DNA of 60,651 nt from positions 1 to 60,651 of the forward strand of contig NZ_JACMYO010000025.1 of NCBI RefSeq assembly GCF_020889685.1, read 5' to 3'. Numbering within the stretch: position 1 is the stretch's first letter; each line of letters starts with the position of its first letter. Position numbers and translations under genes: made by a program. Positions 34,966 through 43,646 of this stretch are shown piece by piece. Source of the DNA: Bradyrhizobium oropedii (GTDB lineage Bacteria > Pseudomonadota > Alphaproteobacteria > Rhizobiales > Xanthobacteraceae). The notes below the pieces were generated by a model, which was given only the letters and a program-made list of their open reading frames with translations, did not search any database and had not been told where the DNA came from.

Positions 34966-35760
34966 TCAGTCGAGCCGCAATGGCTGGTGAAAGACGGGCA
35001 GATCCATGCGCCGGTCCTCCGGGGGAACCACCACGGCCTCGGCGCTCAGCACGTGGTCGAGCATCACGCGCCGGGCACGCGCCGCGTTGCCGGAGCGGAA
35101 CGCGGCCATCAGGCGCTTGTGAAACTCGATGTTGTCGCAGGTGAAGCTGGATGCGAATTCCTGCACGCCGAGCTTGCCGATCAGATGGCGGATCGCCTCG
35201 TTGATGAAGCGGCACATCAGGCCAAGCAGCGGATTGGGACAGGCCTCGATCAGGATGTCGTGGAAATCGATCTCGGCGTGGCGGTGGTGCTCCCAGTCCG
35301 CGTCACCGCCGGGATGATGCTCCTGGACCGCGATCGCCTTGTCGAGCGCGGCGAAATGCGCAGGCGTCAGGTGGCCGACCACGCTGAAGGCGAGCTCCGG
35401 CTCGATCAGCCGGCGGATCTGGTAGATCTGCGCGGTAGAGACCGACTGGAAATAGAAATAGTTGCTGAGCAGGCCGACGATCCGGTTGATCGACACCGGC
35501 GCCACCCGCGCGCCGCCGCCGGGACCGGTGGTGTTCTGCACCAGCCCCTGCACTTCCAATGACTTCAGCGCCTCGCGGATGGTCGAGCGGCTACAACCGA
35601 ACATCTCGATCAGCTCGCCTTCCTGCGGCAGCCGGTCGTTGGGCTGCAATCCGGCCTGGAAGATGTGGCTGCGGATCAGATCGGCGACCGCGTCCGAGCG
35701 CTTGCGCTTGATCGAGGCGCGCCGCGAGGGGTCAAGGGTGGGTAGAGCCGATTTATCCAT
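34966..35760 (-). CDS. GntR-family regulator, FCD (FadR) type
   Basis: A 264-aa regulator. The winged HTH is at about residues 17-85 (PQEGELIEMFGCSRSTIREALKSLE), followed by an all-helical FCD ligand domain. The only good start, ATG 35760, has no ribosome-binding site and lies directly at the predicted transcription start, so the message may be leaderless. It heads the amidase operon and probably represses it from the palindrome touching its start codon. Confidence 0.9.
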   Translation of the reverse strand: MDKSALPTLDPSRRASIKRKRSDAVADLIRSHIFQAGLQPNDRLPQEGELIEMFGCSRSTIREALKSLEVQGLVQNTTGPGGGARVAPVSINRIVGLLSNYFYFQSVSTAQIYQIRRLIEPELAFSVVGHLTPAHFAALDKAIAVQEHHPGGDADWEHHRHAEIDFHDILIEACPNPLLGLMCRFINEAIRHLIGKLGVQEFASSFTCDNIEFHKRLMAAFRSGNAARARRVMLDHVLSAEAVVVPPEDRRMDLPVFHQPLRLD

Positions 35761-35774
35761 TTTATGATCATAAA
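35761..35774. promoter_or_regulatory. Perfect palindrome at the GntR start codon, candidate operator
   Basis: TTTATGATCATAAA is a perfect 14-bp palindrome immediately upstream of the GntR start codon and covers the predicted -10. AT-rich palindromes of this kind are typical FadR-subfamily operators. Binding would shut off the whole amidase operon. Confidence 0.65.
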
Positions 35775-35796
35775 TAGGATCGAGACGGCTTGGCAA
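35767..35796 (-). promoter_or_regulatory. Promoter of the GntR-amidase operon, leaderless start likely
   Basis: On the minus strand TTGCCA (35796-35791) and TATGAT (35772-35767) are separated by 18 bp and fit a housekeeping promoter. The start codon begins 6 bp after the -10, at the expected transcription start. Confidence 0.6.
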
Positions 35797-35886
35797 GGGG
35801 GATCGTCTCAAGGGGCCGTCGTGCCCGGGGCTGATCCTGGGCATGACGGCAGACTGAACGTTCAGGAATTGGCGAGCGACGATCGC

Positions 35887-37008
35887 TCAGTTCGTTCCGC
35901 GCTGCGCCTCGAGGCTGCGGCTGTAGCGCGACATCGCGAAGCAGAAGACGAAGTAGATCACGCCGACGAAGACGTAGACCTCGACGCTGAAGGACTGCCA
36001 GGCCGGATCGACGATCGCGGTCTTCGCCGTCGTCAACAGATCGAAGATGCCGATGATCAGGACCAGGCTGGTGTCCTTGAAGAAGGCGATGAAGGTGTTG
36101 ACCAGCGGCGGGATGACGTGGCGGATCGCCTGCGGCAGCACGATCAGCGCGTGCTTCTCCCAGTAGGACAGTCCGAGCGCATCGGCCGCCTCATATTGAC
36201 CGCGCGGCACCGCCTGCAGGCCGCCGCGCACGACTTCGGCGAGATAGGCGCCGGCATAGAGGATGAAGGCGATCTGCGCGCGCAGCAGTTTGTCGATGTT
36301 GACGCCGTCGGGCATGAACAGCGGGAACATCACGCTCGCCATGAACAACAGGCTGATCAGCGGCACGCCGCGGATCAGTTCGACATAGAGCACGCAGAGC
36401 GAGCGGATCGCCGGCAATTTCGAGCGGCGGCCGAGCGCCACCAAAATTCCGAGCGGGAAGCCGAACGCCAATCCGAAGGTCGCGAGGATCAACGTCACCG
36501 GCAGCCCGCCCCAGCGGTCCTGGGTGACAAAGGACAGACCAAGGAAGCCGCCCCACATCAGGCAGCCGATCACGGCCAGGGCGGCGGCCCACAGCAGGAA
36601 CAGCTCCTTGCGCCAGAAGCTGCGGCGGCTCGACACAGCGAACAGCGCGATGAAGATCAGCACCGCGAGCGCCGGCCGCCACTGCTCGTCGAACGGATAG
36701 GTGCCGAACAGGATGAAACGATACTTCTCCGGGACAACGGCCCAGCAGGCACCGACGCCGCGCAGCGCGCGGCAGGCGCTGGTGTCGTTGCCGGAGACGA
36801 TCCAGACCGCATTCGCAATGCCCCATTGCCAGAGGCCGATGCAGGCCTTGCCGAGCACGAACAGCAACAGCAGCGTCATGATACTGGACGGGATCGAGGC
36901 GAACAGATTGGCGCGCAGCCACACGGTGAGATGGCCGCCGAGCGCGCGCGGTGCGGGGCGCGGGCCGATCGGCAGCGGATCCTGCGGCAGGTGGGCGACC
37001 GAACTCAT
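35887..37008 (-). CDS. aapM: AapM-type general L-amino acid ABC transporter permease
   Basis: A 373-aa permease of the AapM/GltK class with an N-terminal cytoplasmic stretch, transmembrane segments and the EAA loop (EAADALGLSYWEKHALIVLP). It begins one base after the aapQ stop. The usual next gene, aapP (ATPase), is missing: downstream is the GntR regulator. Confidence 0.88.
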   Translation of the reverse strand: MSSVAHLPQDPLPIGPRPAPRALGGHLTVWLRANLFASIPSSIMTLLLLFVLGKACIGLWQWGIANAVWIVSGNDTSACRALRGVGACWAVVPEKYRFILFGTYPFDEQWRPALAVLIFIALFAVSSRRSFWRKELFLLWAAALAVIGCLMWGGFLGLSFVTQDRWGGLPVTLILATFGLAFGFPLGILVALGRRSKLPAIRSLCVLYVELIRGVPLISLLFMASVMFPLFMPDGVNIDKLLRAQIAFILYAGAYLAEVVRGGLQAVPRGQYEAADALGLSYWEKHALIVLPQAIRHVIPPLVNTFIAFFKDTSLVLIIGIFDLLTTAKTAIVDPAWQSFSVEVYVFVGVIYFVFCFAMSRYSRSLEAQRGTN

Positions 37009-37009
37009 G

Positions 37010-38209
37010 TCAGCGCTCCACCAGCGCGATCCGCGCATTGTACCAGTTCATGAACAGGCTGATGCCGAGGCTGATGGTGAGGAACACCATCATGATCAGC
37101 GCAATCGACTCGATCGCCTGCCCGGTCTGGTTCAGCGTGGTGTTGGCGATCGAGACGATGTCCTGATAGCCGACCGCGACCGCGAGCGAGGAATTCTTGG
37201 TCAGGTTGAGATACTGGCTGGTCATCGGCGGGATGATGACGCGCAGCGCCTGCGGCAGCACGATGTGCTGAAGCACGAAGCCGCGCTTCAGCCCGAGCGC
37301 CTTGGCGGCCTCCGACTGGCCGCGCGGCACCGCCTGGATGCCGCTGCGCACGATCTCGGCGATGAACGCCGAGGTATAGGTGACGAGCGCGATCAGCAGC
37401 GCAAAATATTCCGGCGCCAAGGTCAAGCCGCCGACGAAGTTGAAGCCGCGCAGCTCGGGCAGCATGATGTTCCAGCTCGCGCCCATAAGCCACGACACCA
37501 GCGCGGGCAGCACGACGACGAGGCCGAGCGCGTAAGGCCAGGCCGACCGCGCCCGGCCGTCGAGCATCTGCTGCGCGATCTGGCGGCGCCTGACGAGATG
37601 GAGCACGACGAGGCCGGCAACCAGCGCAAGGATCGTCCACCAATTGGCCTCGTGCAGCGGGACCGACGGCAGGATCAGGCCGCGATTGGAGAGATAGATG
37701 CCCTCGATCGGCTTGAACGCCTGGCGCGCTGCCGGCAGTCCTTGCATCAGCACGTACCAGAACAGCAGCTGCAGCAGCAGCGGCAGGTCGCGCAGCACCT
37801 CGACATAGACGGCGGCGAGCCGCGCCAGCAGCCAGTTCGACGACAGCCGCGCGATGCCGACCAGCGTACCAATCACGGTCGCCAGCACGATGCCGATGAC
37901 GGCCACGCGCAGCGTGTTGACGATGCCGACGATGAAGGCGCGCAGATAGGTGTTCTTCGGGGTGTAGTCGATCCAGGAATCCGCGATCGGCATGCCGGCT
38001 TCACGGCCGAGGAAGGCAAAGCCGGTCGAGATGCGACGCACCGAGAGATTATGCACCGCGTTCGACCACAGCCAGACGACGATGGCGACTGCGATTCCGA
38101 CCACCAGGATCTGCCAGAACAGGCCGGCGACGCGGGGATCGCTGAGCGAAAGCCGCCAGGGCCGACTTGGAGCCCGGGCGGGAGAGCGTTTCGGCGTCGA
38201 TGTCGTCAC
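37010..38209 (-). CDS. aapQ: AapQ-type general L-amino acid ABC transporter permease
   Basis: A 399-aa permease, the longer partner of AapM, with a long periplasmic loop between its membrane segments and the EAA loop SEAAKALGLKRGFVLQHIVL. First gene of the aapQM pair, divergent from the RpiR regulator. The matching binding protein AapJ lies on the other side at 40561. Confidence 0.88.
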   Translation of the reverse strand: MTTSTPKRSPARAPSRPWRLSLSDPRVAGLFWQILVVGIAVAIVVWLWSNAVHNLSVRRISTGFAFLGREAGMPIADSWIDYTPKNTYLRAFIVGIVNTLRVAVIGIVLATVIGTLVGIARLSSNWLLARLAAVYVEVLRDLPLLLQLLFWYVLMQGLPAARQAFKPIEGIYLSNRGLILPSVPLHEANWWTILALVAGLVVLHLVRRRQIAQQMLDGRARSAWPYALGLVVVLPALVSWLMGASWNIMLPELRGFNFVGGLTLAPEYFALLIALVTYTSAFIAEIVRSGIQAVPRGQSEAAKALGLKRGFVLQHIVLPQALRVIIPPMTSQYLNLTKNSSLAVAVGYQDIVSIANTTLNQTGQAIESIALIMMVFLTISLGISLFMNWYNARIALVER

Positions 38210-38276
38210 AGCACAAGGATCCCAGTGAGAAGCGATCTTCTGCCATGCGCAAGAGCGTATTCGGAGCTGCGCACTT

Positions 38277-38313
38277 CATATGTTGCACCAAATTAATATT
38301 CATGCAACATATG
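38277..38313. promoter_or_regulatory. Inverted repeat between aapQ and rpiR-like genes, candidate operator
   Basis: Two perfect 11-bp arms, CATATGTTGCA and TGCAACATATG, are separated by 15 bp of AT-rich sequence. It is the only strong symmetry in the 108-bp divergent gap and ends 4 bp before the RpiR start codon, so it can control both directions. RpiR binding is inferred. Confidence 0.68.
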
Positions 38314-38317
38314 TTTC

Positions 38318-39193
38318 ATGGCCCAGGCTCAGCCGAAACCATCGCCCCTGAACGAATTGTGCAGCGCACTGCCGTCGCTGCCGATGCGCTTGCAGGAGGT
38401 CGGCCGGTTCGTCGCCGCCAATGATTACGATGCCACCACCCGCTCGATGCGCGAGCTTGCCTCCGTCGCCGGCGCCGATCCTGCATCCTTTACCCGTCTG
38501 GCAAAAGCGCTCGGCTATTCAGGCTGGGACGAATTGCGCGCCGCACTCACCGAGGCGCGGCGTCCGGCGCAGGGCTCGCCCTTCTCCGGCCGCGCCAAGA
38601 GCCGCCGCGCCGGGCCGAATGCCGATGTCAAACTGGTCCACGACAAGCTCGAGGCTGAAGCCGCGGGGCTTGCGCGCATTTCCGCGAGCGCGATTGCGGA
38701 CGCCGCGCGTGCGCTGCACGCAGCCAACCGGATCTGGATCACAGGCTTCCGCAGCTGCCGCGGCGTTGCGGACCTGTTGACCTACCAGCTTCGCCTGTTC
38801 CGCCCCGACGCGGTGCAACTGGTCGGCGGTTCCGGCCCGTTCGATCTCGACCACGGCGCCTTCCGCTCAGACGACGCCGTGGTCGTGATCGGTTTTGCGC
38901 CCTACACGCTGGTCAGCGTCGAGACGGCGCGCGCGGCACATCAGGCGCGCGCCACGCTGATCGCGATCGCCGATACGATCACGGCGCCGATGGCCGAAGG
39001 CGCTGATCATCTGCTGCTGTTCGAAGCCGCCTCCTCTCCCGGCTTCTTCCCGAGCCTCACCGGCGCGATCGCGGTGGCGCAGTCGCTCGCCGCCGTTGCC
39101 TTCACGCTGGGCGGCGCCGGGGCGAAACGCAGGCTGGAGGAGACGGAGGGCCGGCTTGCCAGGATGTCGCAATATACTGTCGAGAAAGGATGA
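38318..39193 (+). CDS. RpiR-family transcriptional regulator with SIS domain
   Basis: A 291-aa regulator: an N-terminal HTH_6 (about residues 10-85, TRSMRELASVAGADPASFTRLAKALG) and a C-terminal SIS domain (about 130-270). SIS domains usually bind phosphosugars, but amino-acid-linked RpiR proteins occur in Rhizobiales. The start codon lies directly after the operator with no visible ribosome-binding site. Its last 4 bases overlap the aminotransferase gene. Confidence 0.88.
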   Translation: MAQAQPKPSPLNELCSALPSLPMRLQEVGRFVAANDYDATTRSMRELASVAGADPASFTRLAKALGYSGWDELRAALTEARRPAQGSPFSGRAKSRRAGPNADVKLVHDKLEAEAAGLARISASAIADAARALHAANRIWITGFRSCRGVADLLTYQLRLFRPDAVQLVGGSGPFDLDHGAFRSDDAVVVIGFAPYTLVSVETARAAHQARATLIAIADTITAPMAEGADHLLLFEAASSPGFFPSLTGAIAVAQSLAAVAFTLGGAGAKRRLEETEGRLARMSQYTVEKG

Positions 39194-40548
39194 GTATCAT
39201 GGCCGCCAACAAGAGCCGCGTGATGCACCGAAGCCTGCGCGAGACCCCGCCGAAAGCGATCGGCGGCGACGGCGTCTGGTTGATGGCGGAGGATGGCCAC
39301 CGCATTCTCGATTCCTCCGGCGGCGCCGCGGTGTCGTGCCTCGGCCATCAGCATCCGCGGATCCTTGCCGCGATCGCCAGGCAGGCCTCGAAGATTGCCT
39401 ATGCCCACACCGGCTTCTTCTCCTCCGAGCCTGCGGAAGAGCTCGCGGAACGGCTGGTCGGCCACGAGCCCGGCGGCCTCGGCTATGTCTATTTCGTCAG
39501 CGGCGGATCGGAGGCGATCGAGGCCTCGATCAAGCTGGCGCGGCAATATTTCATCGAGCGCGGCGAGCCGAAGCGCGCGCGCTTCATCGCGCGCCGCCAG
39601 AGCTATCACGGCAACACGCTCGGCGCGCTGTCGGCCGGCGGCAATGCCTGGCGCCGCGAACCCTACGCGCCGCTGCTGTCGCCTTCGTTCAGCCACGTCA
39701 CGCCCGCCTTCGCCTATCACGAGAAGCGCGACGATGAATCGGAGGCCGCGTTCGTGGCCCGGCTCGCCGCCGAACTGGAAGCCGAGTTTCAGCGGCTCGG
39801 CCCTGAGAATGTCGCCGCCTTCATCGCCGAGCCCGTGGTCGGCGCCACCGCCGGCTGCGTGCCGGCGCCGGAAGGTTACTTCAAGGCGGTGCGCGAGATC
39901 TGCAGCCGCCACGGCGCGTTGCTGATCCTCGACGAAGTGATGTGCGGCATGGGCCGCACCGGAACGCTACATGCGTGGGAGCAGGAAGGTATCTCGCCCG
40001 ACATCCAGACGATCGCCAAGGGCCTCGGCGGCGGCTATCAGCCGATCGGCGCGATGCTTGCCAGCAGCACCATCGTCGACACCGTGCGCAATGGCTCCGG
40101 CGCGTTCCAGCACGGGCATACGTATCTCGCGCATCCACTCGCCTGCGCCGCCGCGCTCGAAGTGCAGAAGACGATCGCCGAGGAGAAGCTGCTCGACCAG
40201 GTCAAGGAGCGCGGCCGCCAGCTCGAGCAGCGGCTGATCGAACGCTTCGGCAACCATCGCCATGTCGGCGACATCAGGGGCCGCGGCCTGTTCTGGGGAA
40301 TCGAGCTGGTCGCCGATCGCGGCACGCGGCAGTCGTTCGATCCCAAGCTGAAGCTGCATCAGCGGATCAAGTCCGCGGCGTTCGCCGGCGGCCTCGGCTG
40401 CTATCCGTCGGGCGGCACTGCCGACGGCCAGCGCGGCGACCACGTGCTGCTCGCCCCGCCCTATATCGCAACTTCCGGCGACATCGACATGATCGTCGAA
40501 AGGCTCGGCGCTGCGGTAGACAGCGCGTTGAAAGATGTTGGTCACTAG
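39190..40548 (+). CDS. Class III PLP-dependent aminotransferase
   Basis: A 452-aa omega-type aminotransferase. The PLP Lys is in TIAKGLGGGYQP, with the Asp in LLILDEVMCGMGRTG and the typical SGGSEAIEASIKLAR. It is coupled to the RpiR gene (ATGA overlap) and followed 12 bp later by the AapJ-type gene, so transport and deamination of the same amino compound are likely co-regulated. Confidence 0.92.
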   Translation: MSIMAANKSRVMHRSLRETPPKAIGGDGVWLMAEDGHRILDSSGGAAVSCLGHQHPRILAAIARQASKIAYAHTGFFSSEPAEELAERLVGHEPGGLGYVYFVSGGSEAIEASIKLARQYFIERGEPKRARFIARRQSYHGNTLGALSAGGNAWRREPYAPLLSPSFSHVTPAFAYHEKRDDESEAAFVARLAAELEAEFQRLGPENVAAFIAEPVVGATAGCVPAPEGYFKAVREICSRHGALLILDEVMCGMGRTGTLHAWEQEGISPDIQTIAKGLGGGYQPIGAMLASSTIVDTVRNGSGAFQHGHTYLAHPLACAAALEVQKTIAEEKLLDQVKERGRQLEQRLIERFGNHRHVGDIRGRGLFWGIELVADRGTRQSFDPKLKLHQRIKSAAFAGGLGCYPSGGTADGQRGDHVLLAPPYIATSGDIDMIVERLGAAVDSALKDVGH

Positions 40549-40560
40549 GAGGAGGACAGA

Positions 40561-41571
40561 ATGAGGAACTTGATTATCGCGGCGAGCCTGCTCGTCGCCG
40601 GCGTCGCGAGCGCAAGCGCGGCGACGCTCGACACCATCAAGCAGCGCGGCACGCTGGTGTGCGGCGTCTCGACCGGCTTTGCCGGCTTCTCGGCGCCGGA
40701 CTCGCAGGGCAACTTCAAGGGCCTCGATGTCGACTATTGCCGCGCGCTCGCCGCCGGCATTCTCGGCGATCCCGCCAAGGTGCGCTACGTCGCGTTGACC
40801 GCGCAGAACCGCTTCACCGCGCTGCAGTCGGGCGAGATTGACGTGCTCTACCGCAACTCGACGCAGACCTACCTGCGCGGCACCACGCTCGGGCTGCGCC
40901 AGGGCCCGGTCAATTTCTACGACGGCCAGGGCTTTGTGGTGAAGAAGGACCTCGGTGTGAAGGAGCTGAAGGACCTCAAGGGCGCCACCGTCTGCGTCGC
41001 GCAGGGCACCACGCATGAGGTGACGCTCGGCGATTACGGCCGCGCCAACGGCATCGACTGGAAGCCATTGGTGTTCGATCGCCCCGACACCATGTACCAG
41101 ACCTTCTTTGGCGGCCGCTGCGATGCCATGACTCAGGACGCCTCGGCGCTCGCCGGCGCGGTCGCAACCGCAGCGCCGAAGGCCGACGACTATGTCGTGC
41201 TGCCGCAGACCATCAGCAAGGAGCCGCTCGGCCCGTTCACCCGCAACGGCGACGAAGTGTGGAGCGACATCATCACCTGGCTGCATTACGGCCTGGTCGA
41301 AGCCGAAGAGCTCGGCGTCACGCAGGCGAATGTCGACGAGATGACGAAGTCGCAGGTCCCGGCGATCCAGCGCCTGCTCGGCGCATCCGGCGATCTCGGC
41401 TCGCGGCTCGGCCTCGACAACAAATGGCTGGTCGCGGCGATCAAGGCCGGCGGCAATTACGGCGAAATCTTCGAGCGCAATGTCGGCAAGGCGAGCCCGC
41501 TGAAGCTCGAGCGCGGCCTCAACGGCACCTGGAGCAAGGGTGGGTTGATGTACGCGATCCCGTTCAAGTAA
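40561..41571 (+). CDS. aapJ: AapJ-type amino acid-binding protein
   Basis: A 336-aa periplasmic binding protein with a signal peptide of about 20 residues (VASASAATL) and full AapJ-like sequence (RGTLVCGVSTGFAGFSAPD, LSDIITWLHYG-like region). Length matches AapJ (about 341 aa). It presumably feeds AapQ/AapM, encoded divergently. A GGAGG site precedes the ATG. Confidence 0.92.
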   Translation: MRNLIIAASLLVAGVASASAATLDTIKQRGTLVCGVSTGFAGFSAPDSQGNFKGLDVDYCRALAAGILGDPAKVRYVALTAQNRFTALQSGEIDVLYRNSTQTYLRGTTLGLRQGPVNFYDGQGFVVKKDLGVKELKDLKGATVCVAQGTTHEVTLGDYGRANGIDWKPLVFDRPDTMYQTFFGGRCDAMTQDASALAGAVATAAPKADDYVVLPQTISKEPLGPFTRNGDEVWSDIITWLHYGLVEAEELGVTQANVDEMTKSQVPAIQRLLGASGDLGSRLGLDNKWLVAAIKAGGNYGEIFERNVGKASPLKLERGLNGTWSKGGLMYAIPFK

Positions 41572-41582
41572 CCGGTTCTTGT

Positions 41583-41610
41583 TACCTCTCCCCGCCTGCG
41601 GGGAGAGGTA
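41583..41610. repeat. Strong hairpin repeat after aapJ, possible terminator
   Basis: TACCTCTCCCCG and its exact complement flank a 4-base loop, a 12-bp stem. It starts 12 bp after the aapJ stop. The sequence is of the CCTCTCCCCGC repeat type common in Bradyrhizobium intergenic DNA; it lacks a T-run, so stabilising or ending the aapJ message is an inference. Confidence 0.65.
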
Positions 41611-41749
41611 AGATTGCGAAGCAATTCGGGTGAAGGGGAGCCTCCGCATCCTCTCCTCTCACCTGTTACGACGATAGAGCCCCTCACCGCTGCCCTCTCC
41701 CGCGAAAGGGCGGCGAGAGGGAGAAAAAGGAAGAGGCTATAACAACCTC

Positions 41750-42385
41750 ATGCGCATCACGCTCATTCACGCCTTGAAGCATTCGATCGTGCCGATCGAG
41801 GCGTCATTCGCAAAGCATTGGCCGGAGGCGCGGCTGATGAACCTGCTCGACGACAGCCTGTCGGCCGATCTCGCGCGCGACGGCAAGCTCACCGGGCGCA
41901 TGACCGAGCGCTTCCTGACCATGGGCCGCTATGCCGCCGGCACCGGCGCCGACGGCATTCTCTTCACCTGCTCGGCGTTCGGCCCCTGCATCGAGGCGGT
42001 GGCGCGCGCGCAGGCGCCGATGCCGGTGCTGAGGCCGAACGAGGCGATGATCGAACAGGCGGTCGCCAAGGGAAAGCGCATCGGCCTGCTCTCGACCTTC
42101 CCGCCGACGCTGGTGTCGATGCCGCCGGAATTTCCGTCCTCCGTGACGCTGGTGCCGAAACTCGCCGAGGGCGCGCTGGCGGCGCTCGATCGCGGCGACC
42201 GCGCCGAGCACGACCGCATCGTGGTCGAGGCGAGCCGCGATTTGCGCGACTGCGACCTGATCGCGCTGGCGCAGTACAGCATGGCGCCCGCCGCCGAGCG
42301 CGTCGCCGAGGTCACCGGCCGCGAGGTGCTGACGACACCCGACAGCGCGGTGCTGAAGCTGAAGGCAATTCTCGGGGGCAGATAA
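41750..42385 (+). CDS. Asp/Glu/hydantoin racemase-family protein
   Basis: A 211-aa protein of the Asp/Glu racemase superfamily. One catalytic Cys is at C74 (LFTCSAFGPC), but the second expected Cys is replaced (ALAQYSMAPA, near residue 176), so it may not be a two-base racemase; single-Cys members include decarboxylases and isomerases. It follows the aapJ gene by 178 bp on the same strand. Confidence 0.82.
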   Translation: MRITLIHALKHSIVPIEASFAKHWPEARLMNLLDDSLSADLARDGKLTGRMTERFLTMGRYAAGTGADGILFTCSAFGPCIEAVARAQAPMPVLRPNEAMIEQAVAKGKRIGLLSTFPPTLVSMPPEFPSSVTLVPKLAEGALAALDRGDRAEHDRIVVEASRDLRDCDLIALAQYSMAPAAERVAEVTGREVLTTPDSAVLKLKAILGGR

Positions 42386-42567
42386 GCGCGCCGAAAAGCA
42401 GCTTGCTCCGGTAGTAGACCAACAGTTTCGCCCTGTAGCCGACAAACACGTCTGTCGATAGTGTGCCGCACGGCCTCGGCGGAGGTCCGTGACGTCACCT
42501 GTTGCCGTCACACAATCTTTCTATGCTGAGGCGGCCGACTTCCGGCTGAGATGAGGGCAAACTCCCG

Positions 42568-43518
42568 ATGCGAAATACCTGTTTCCTTGTGATTGCAGCC
42601 ATCGCTGCTTTTCTCGAGCCGGCCGCCGCCCAGCAGGCCCCGCCCGCGTCGTCGGCGAGCGCCGCCTCCGCGCAACTGACGCATAAGGTGAACGCCTATG
42701 TGGGGTGCATCAACCGGCTCTCGGCGCGGTCATACGAATCCCGCGATCGCTACTTTTCCTGGGCCGCCAAGAGCGGTCCCACCGGCAAGGAGCGGATCAT
42801 CTACGGCACCTATACGATCTACGACACGTCCGACTGCAAGACGAGCGTCGCGGCCGCCAATGCGGCGGACCCGCACGATGCCGAGCTTGAGGGCGCCGCG
42901 AATGCCTATGTTGCTGCCGTCACCACGCTCGAGCCGCTGTTGAAGGAGGCGGACGACTACTACACCCAGGAGAATTACAAGGACGACAAGATGGCCAAGG
43001 GCAAGGCGCTGCATCCGCGCCTGGTCGCGGCATGGGATGCGTTCGCCAGCGCCGACAAGGCGCTGCGCGCCGGCGTCGAGGCGATCAATGACAAGCGCGC
43101 AGCCGAGCAGCTGGCCGCGATCGAGGCGAGCGAAGGCCGCAAGTCGCACTACTATGTCGAGGCCCTGATGATCCAGGCCAAACGCGTGCTTCGCGCGCAG
43201 CAGGCCGACAAACCCGACCTCGACGCGATAACCCAGGCGCTCAACGAATATGAGGCCACGGTGAAGGCAACCGAGGAGGCCTCGGGCAAGGACGGCGACG
43301 TCAAGCTCGGCTCGATGTTCATCGGCAGCGCCAAATCCTTCCTCACCACGGCGAAGCAGCTGATGCGCCGCGTTCGCGACAAGGTGCCTTACAGCTCAGG
43401 TGAGAAGATGATGCTGAGCAACGCCGGCTCCGGCTGGATGGTGGAAGGATCGCCGGCCCGGCTGATGCGCGACTACAATCAGCTGGTCGACGGCTACAAC
43501 CGCGGCGCCCGCATCTGA
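42568..43518 (+). CDS. Exported DUF3829 (YiiG-like) protein
   Basis: A 316-aa protein with a signal peptide (ending EPAAAQ) and a helical body of the DUF3829 type (KVNAYVGCINRLSARSYESRDRY near the N-terminus). No function is known. It stands alone with its own 180-bp upstream region. Confidence 0.72.
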   Translation: MRNTCFLVIAAIAAFLEPAAAQQAPPASSASAASAQLTHKVNAYVGCINRLSARSYESRDRYFSWAAKSGPTGKERIIYGTYTIYDTSDCKTSVAAANAADPHDAELEGAANAYVAAVTTLEPLLKEADDYYTQENYKDDKMAKGKALHPRLVAAWDAFASADKALRAGVEAINDKRAAEQLAAIEASEGRKSHYYVEALMIQAKRVLRAQQADKPDLDAITQALNEYEATVKATEEASGKDGDVKLGSMFIGSAKSFLTTAKQLMRRVRDKVPYSSGEKMMLSNAGSGWMVEGSPARLMRDYNQLVDGYNRGARI

Positions 43519-43554
43519 GCGATGGCGCCGGAATGGAAAGCGATGCGCCGCTGC

Positions 43555-43632
43555 GTAGGGTGGATTAGCGAAGCGTAATCCACCGCGACACAGAAACGGT
43601 GGCGGATTACGCCTTCGGCTAATCCGCCCTAC
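43555..43632. repeat. Palindromic repeat, GTAGGGTGGATTAG family, copy 1
   Basis: GTAGGGTGGATTAGCGAAG...TAATCCACC pairs with GGCGGATTACGCC...CTAATCCGCCCTAC, forming a long imperfect hairpin. It lies between convergent genes, 37 bp after the DUF3829 gene and 15 bp before the MFS stop. A second copy is at 46510-46591. Confidence 0.8.
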
Positions 43633-43646
43633 AGAGCGGAGATCGA

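Noticed and set aside
33452..34990. A 512-codon open frame opposite the second amidase
   Set aside because: Shadow of the amidase; its composition is skewed to Arg, Asp and His and it lacks any motif.
36701..38296. A 531-codon open frame opposite aapQ and part of aapM
   Set aside because: Shadow frame; the minus strand has clear permeases with transmembrane segments and EAA loops.
42481..42525. Possible Pho box (two GTCAC units) upstream of the DUF3829 gene
   Set aside because: The two units are 13 bp apart, not 11, and the flanks do not fit the consensus.
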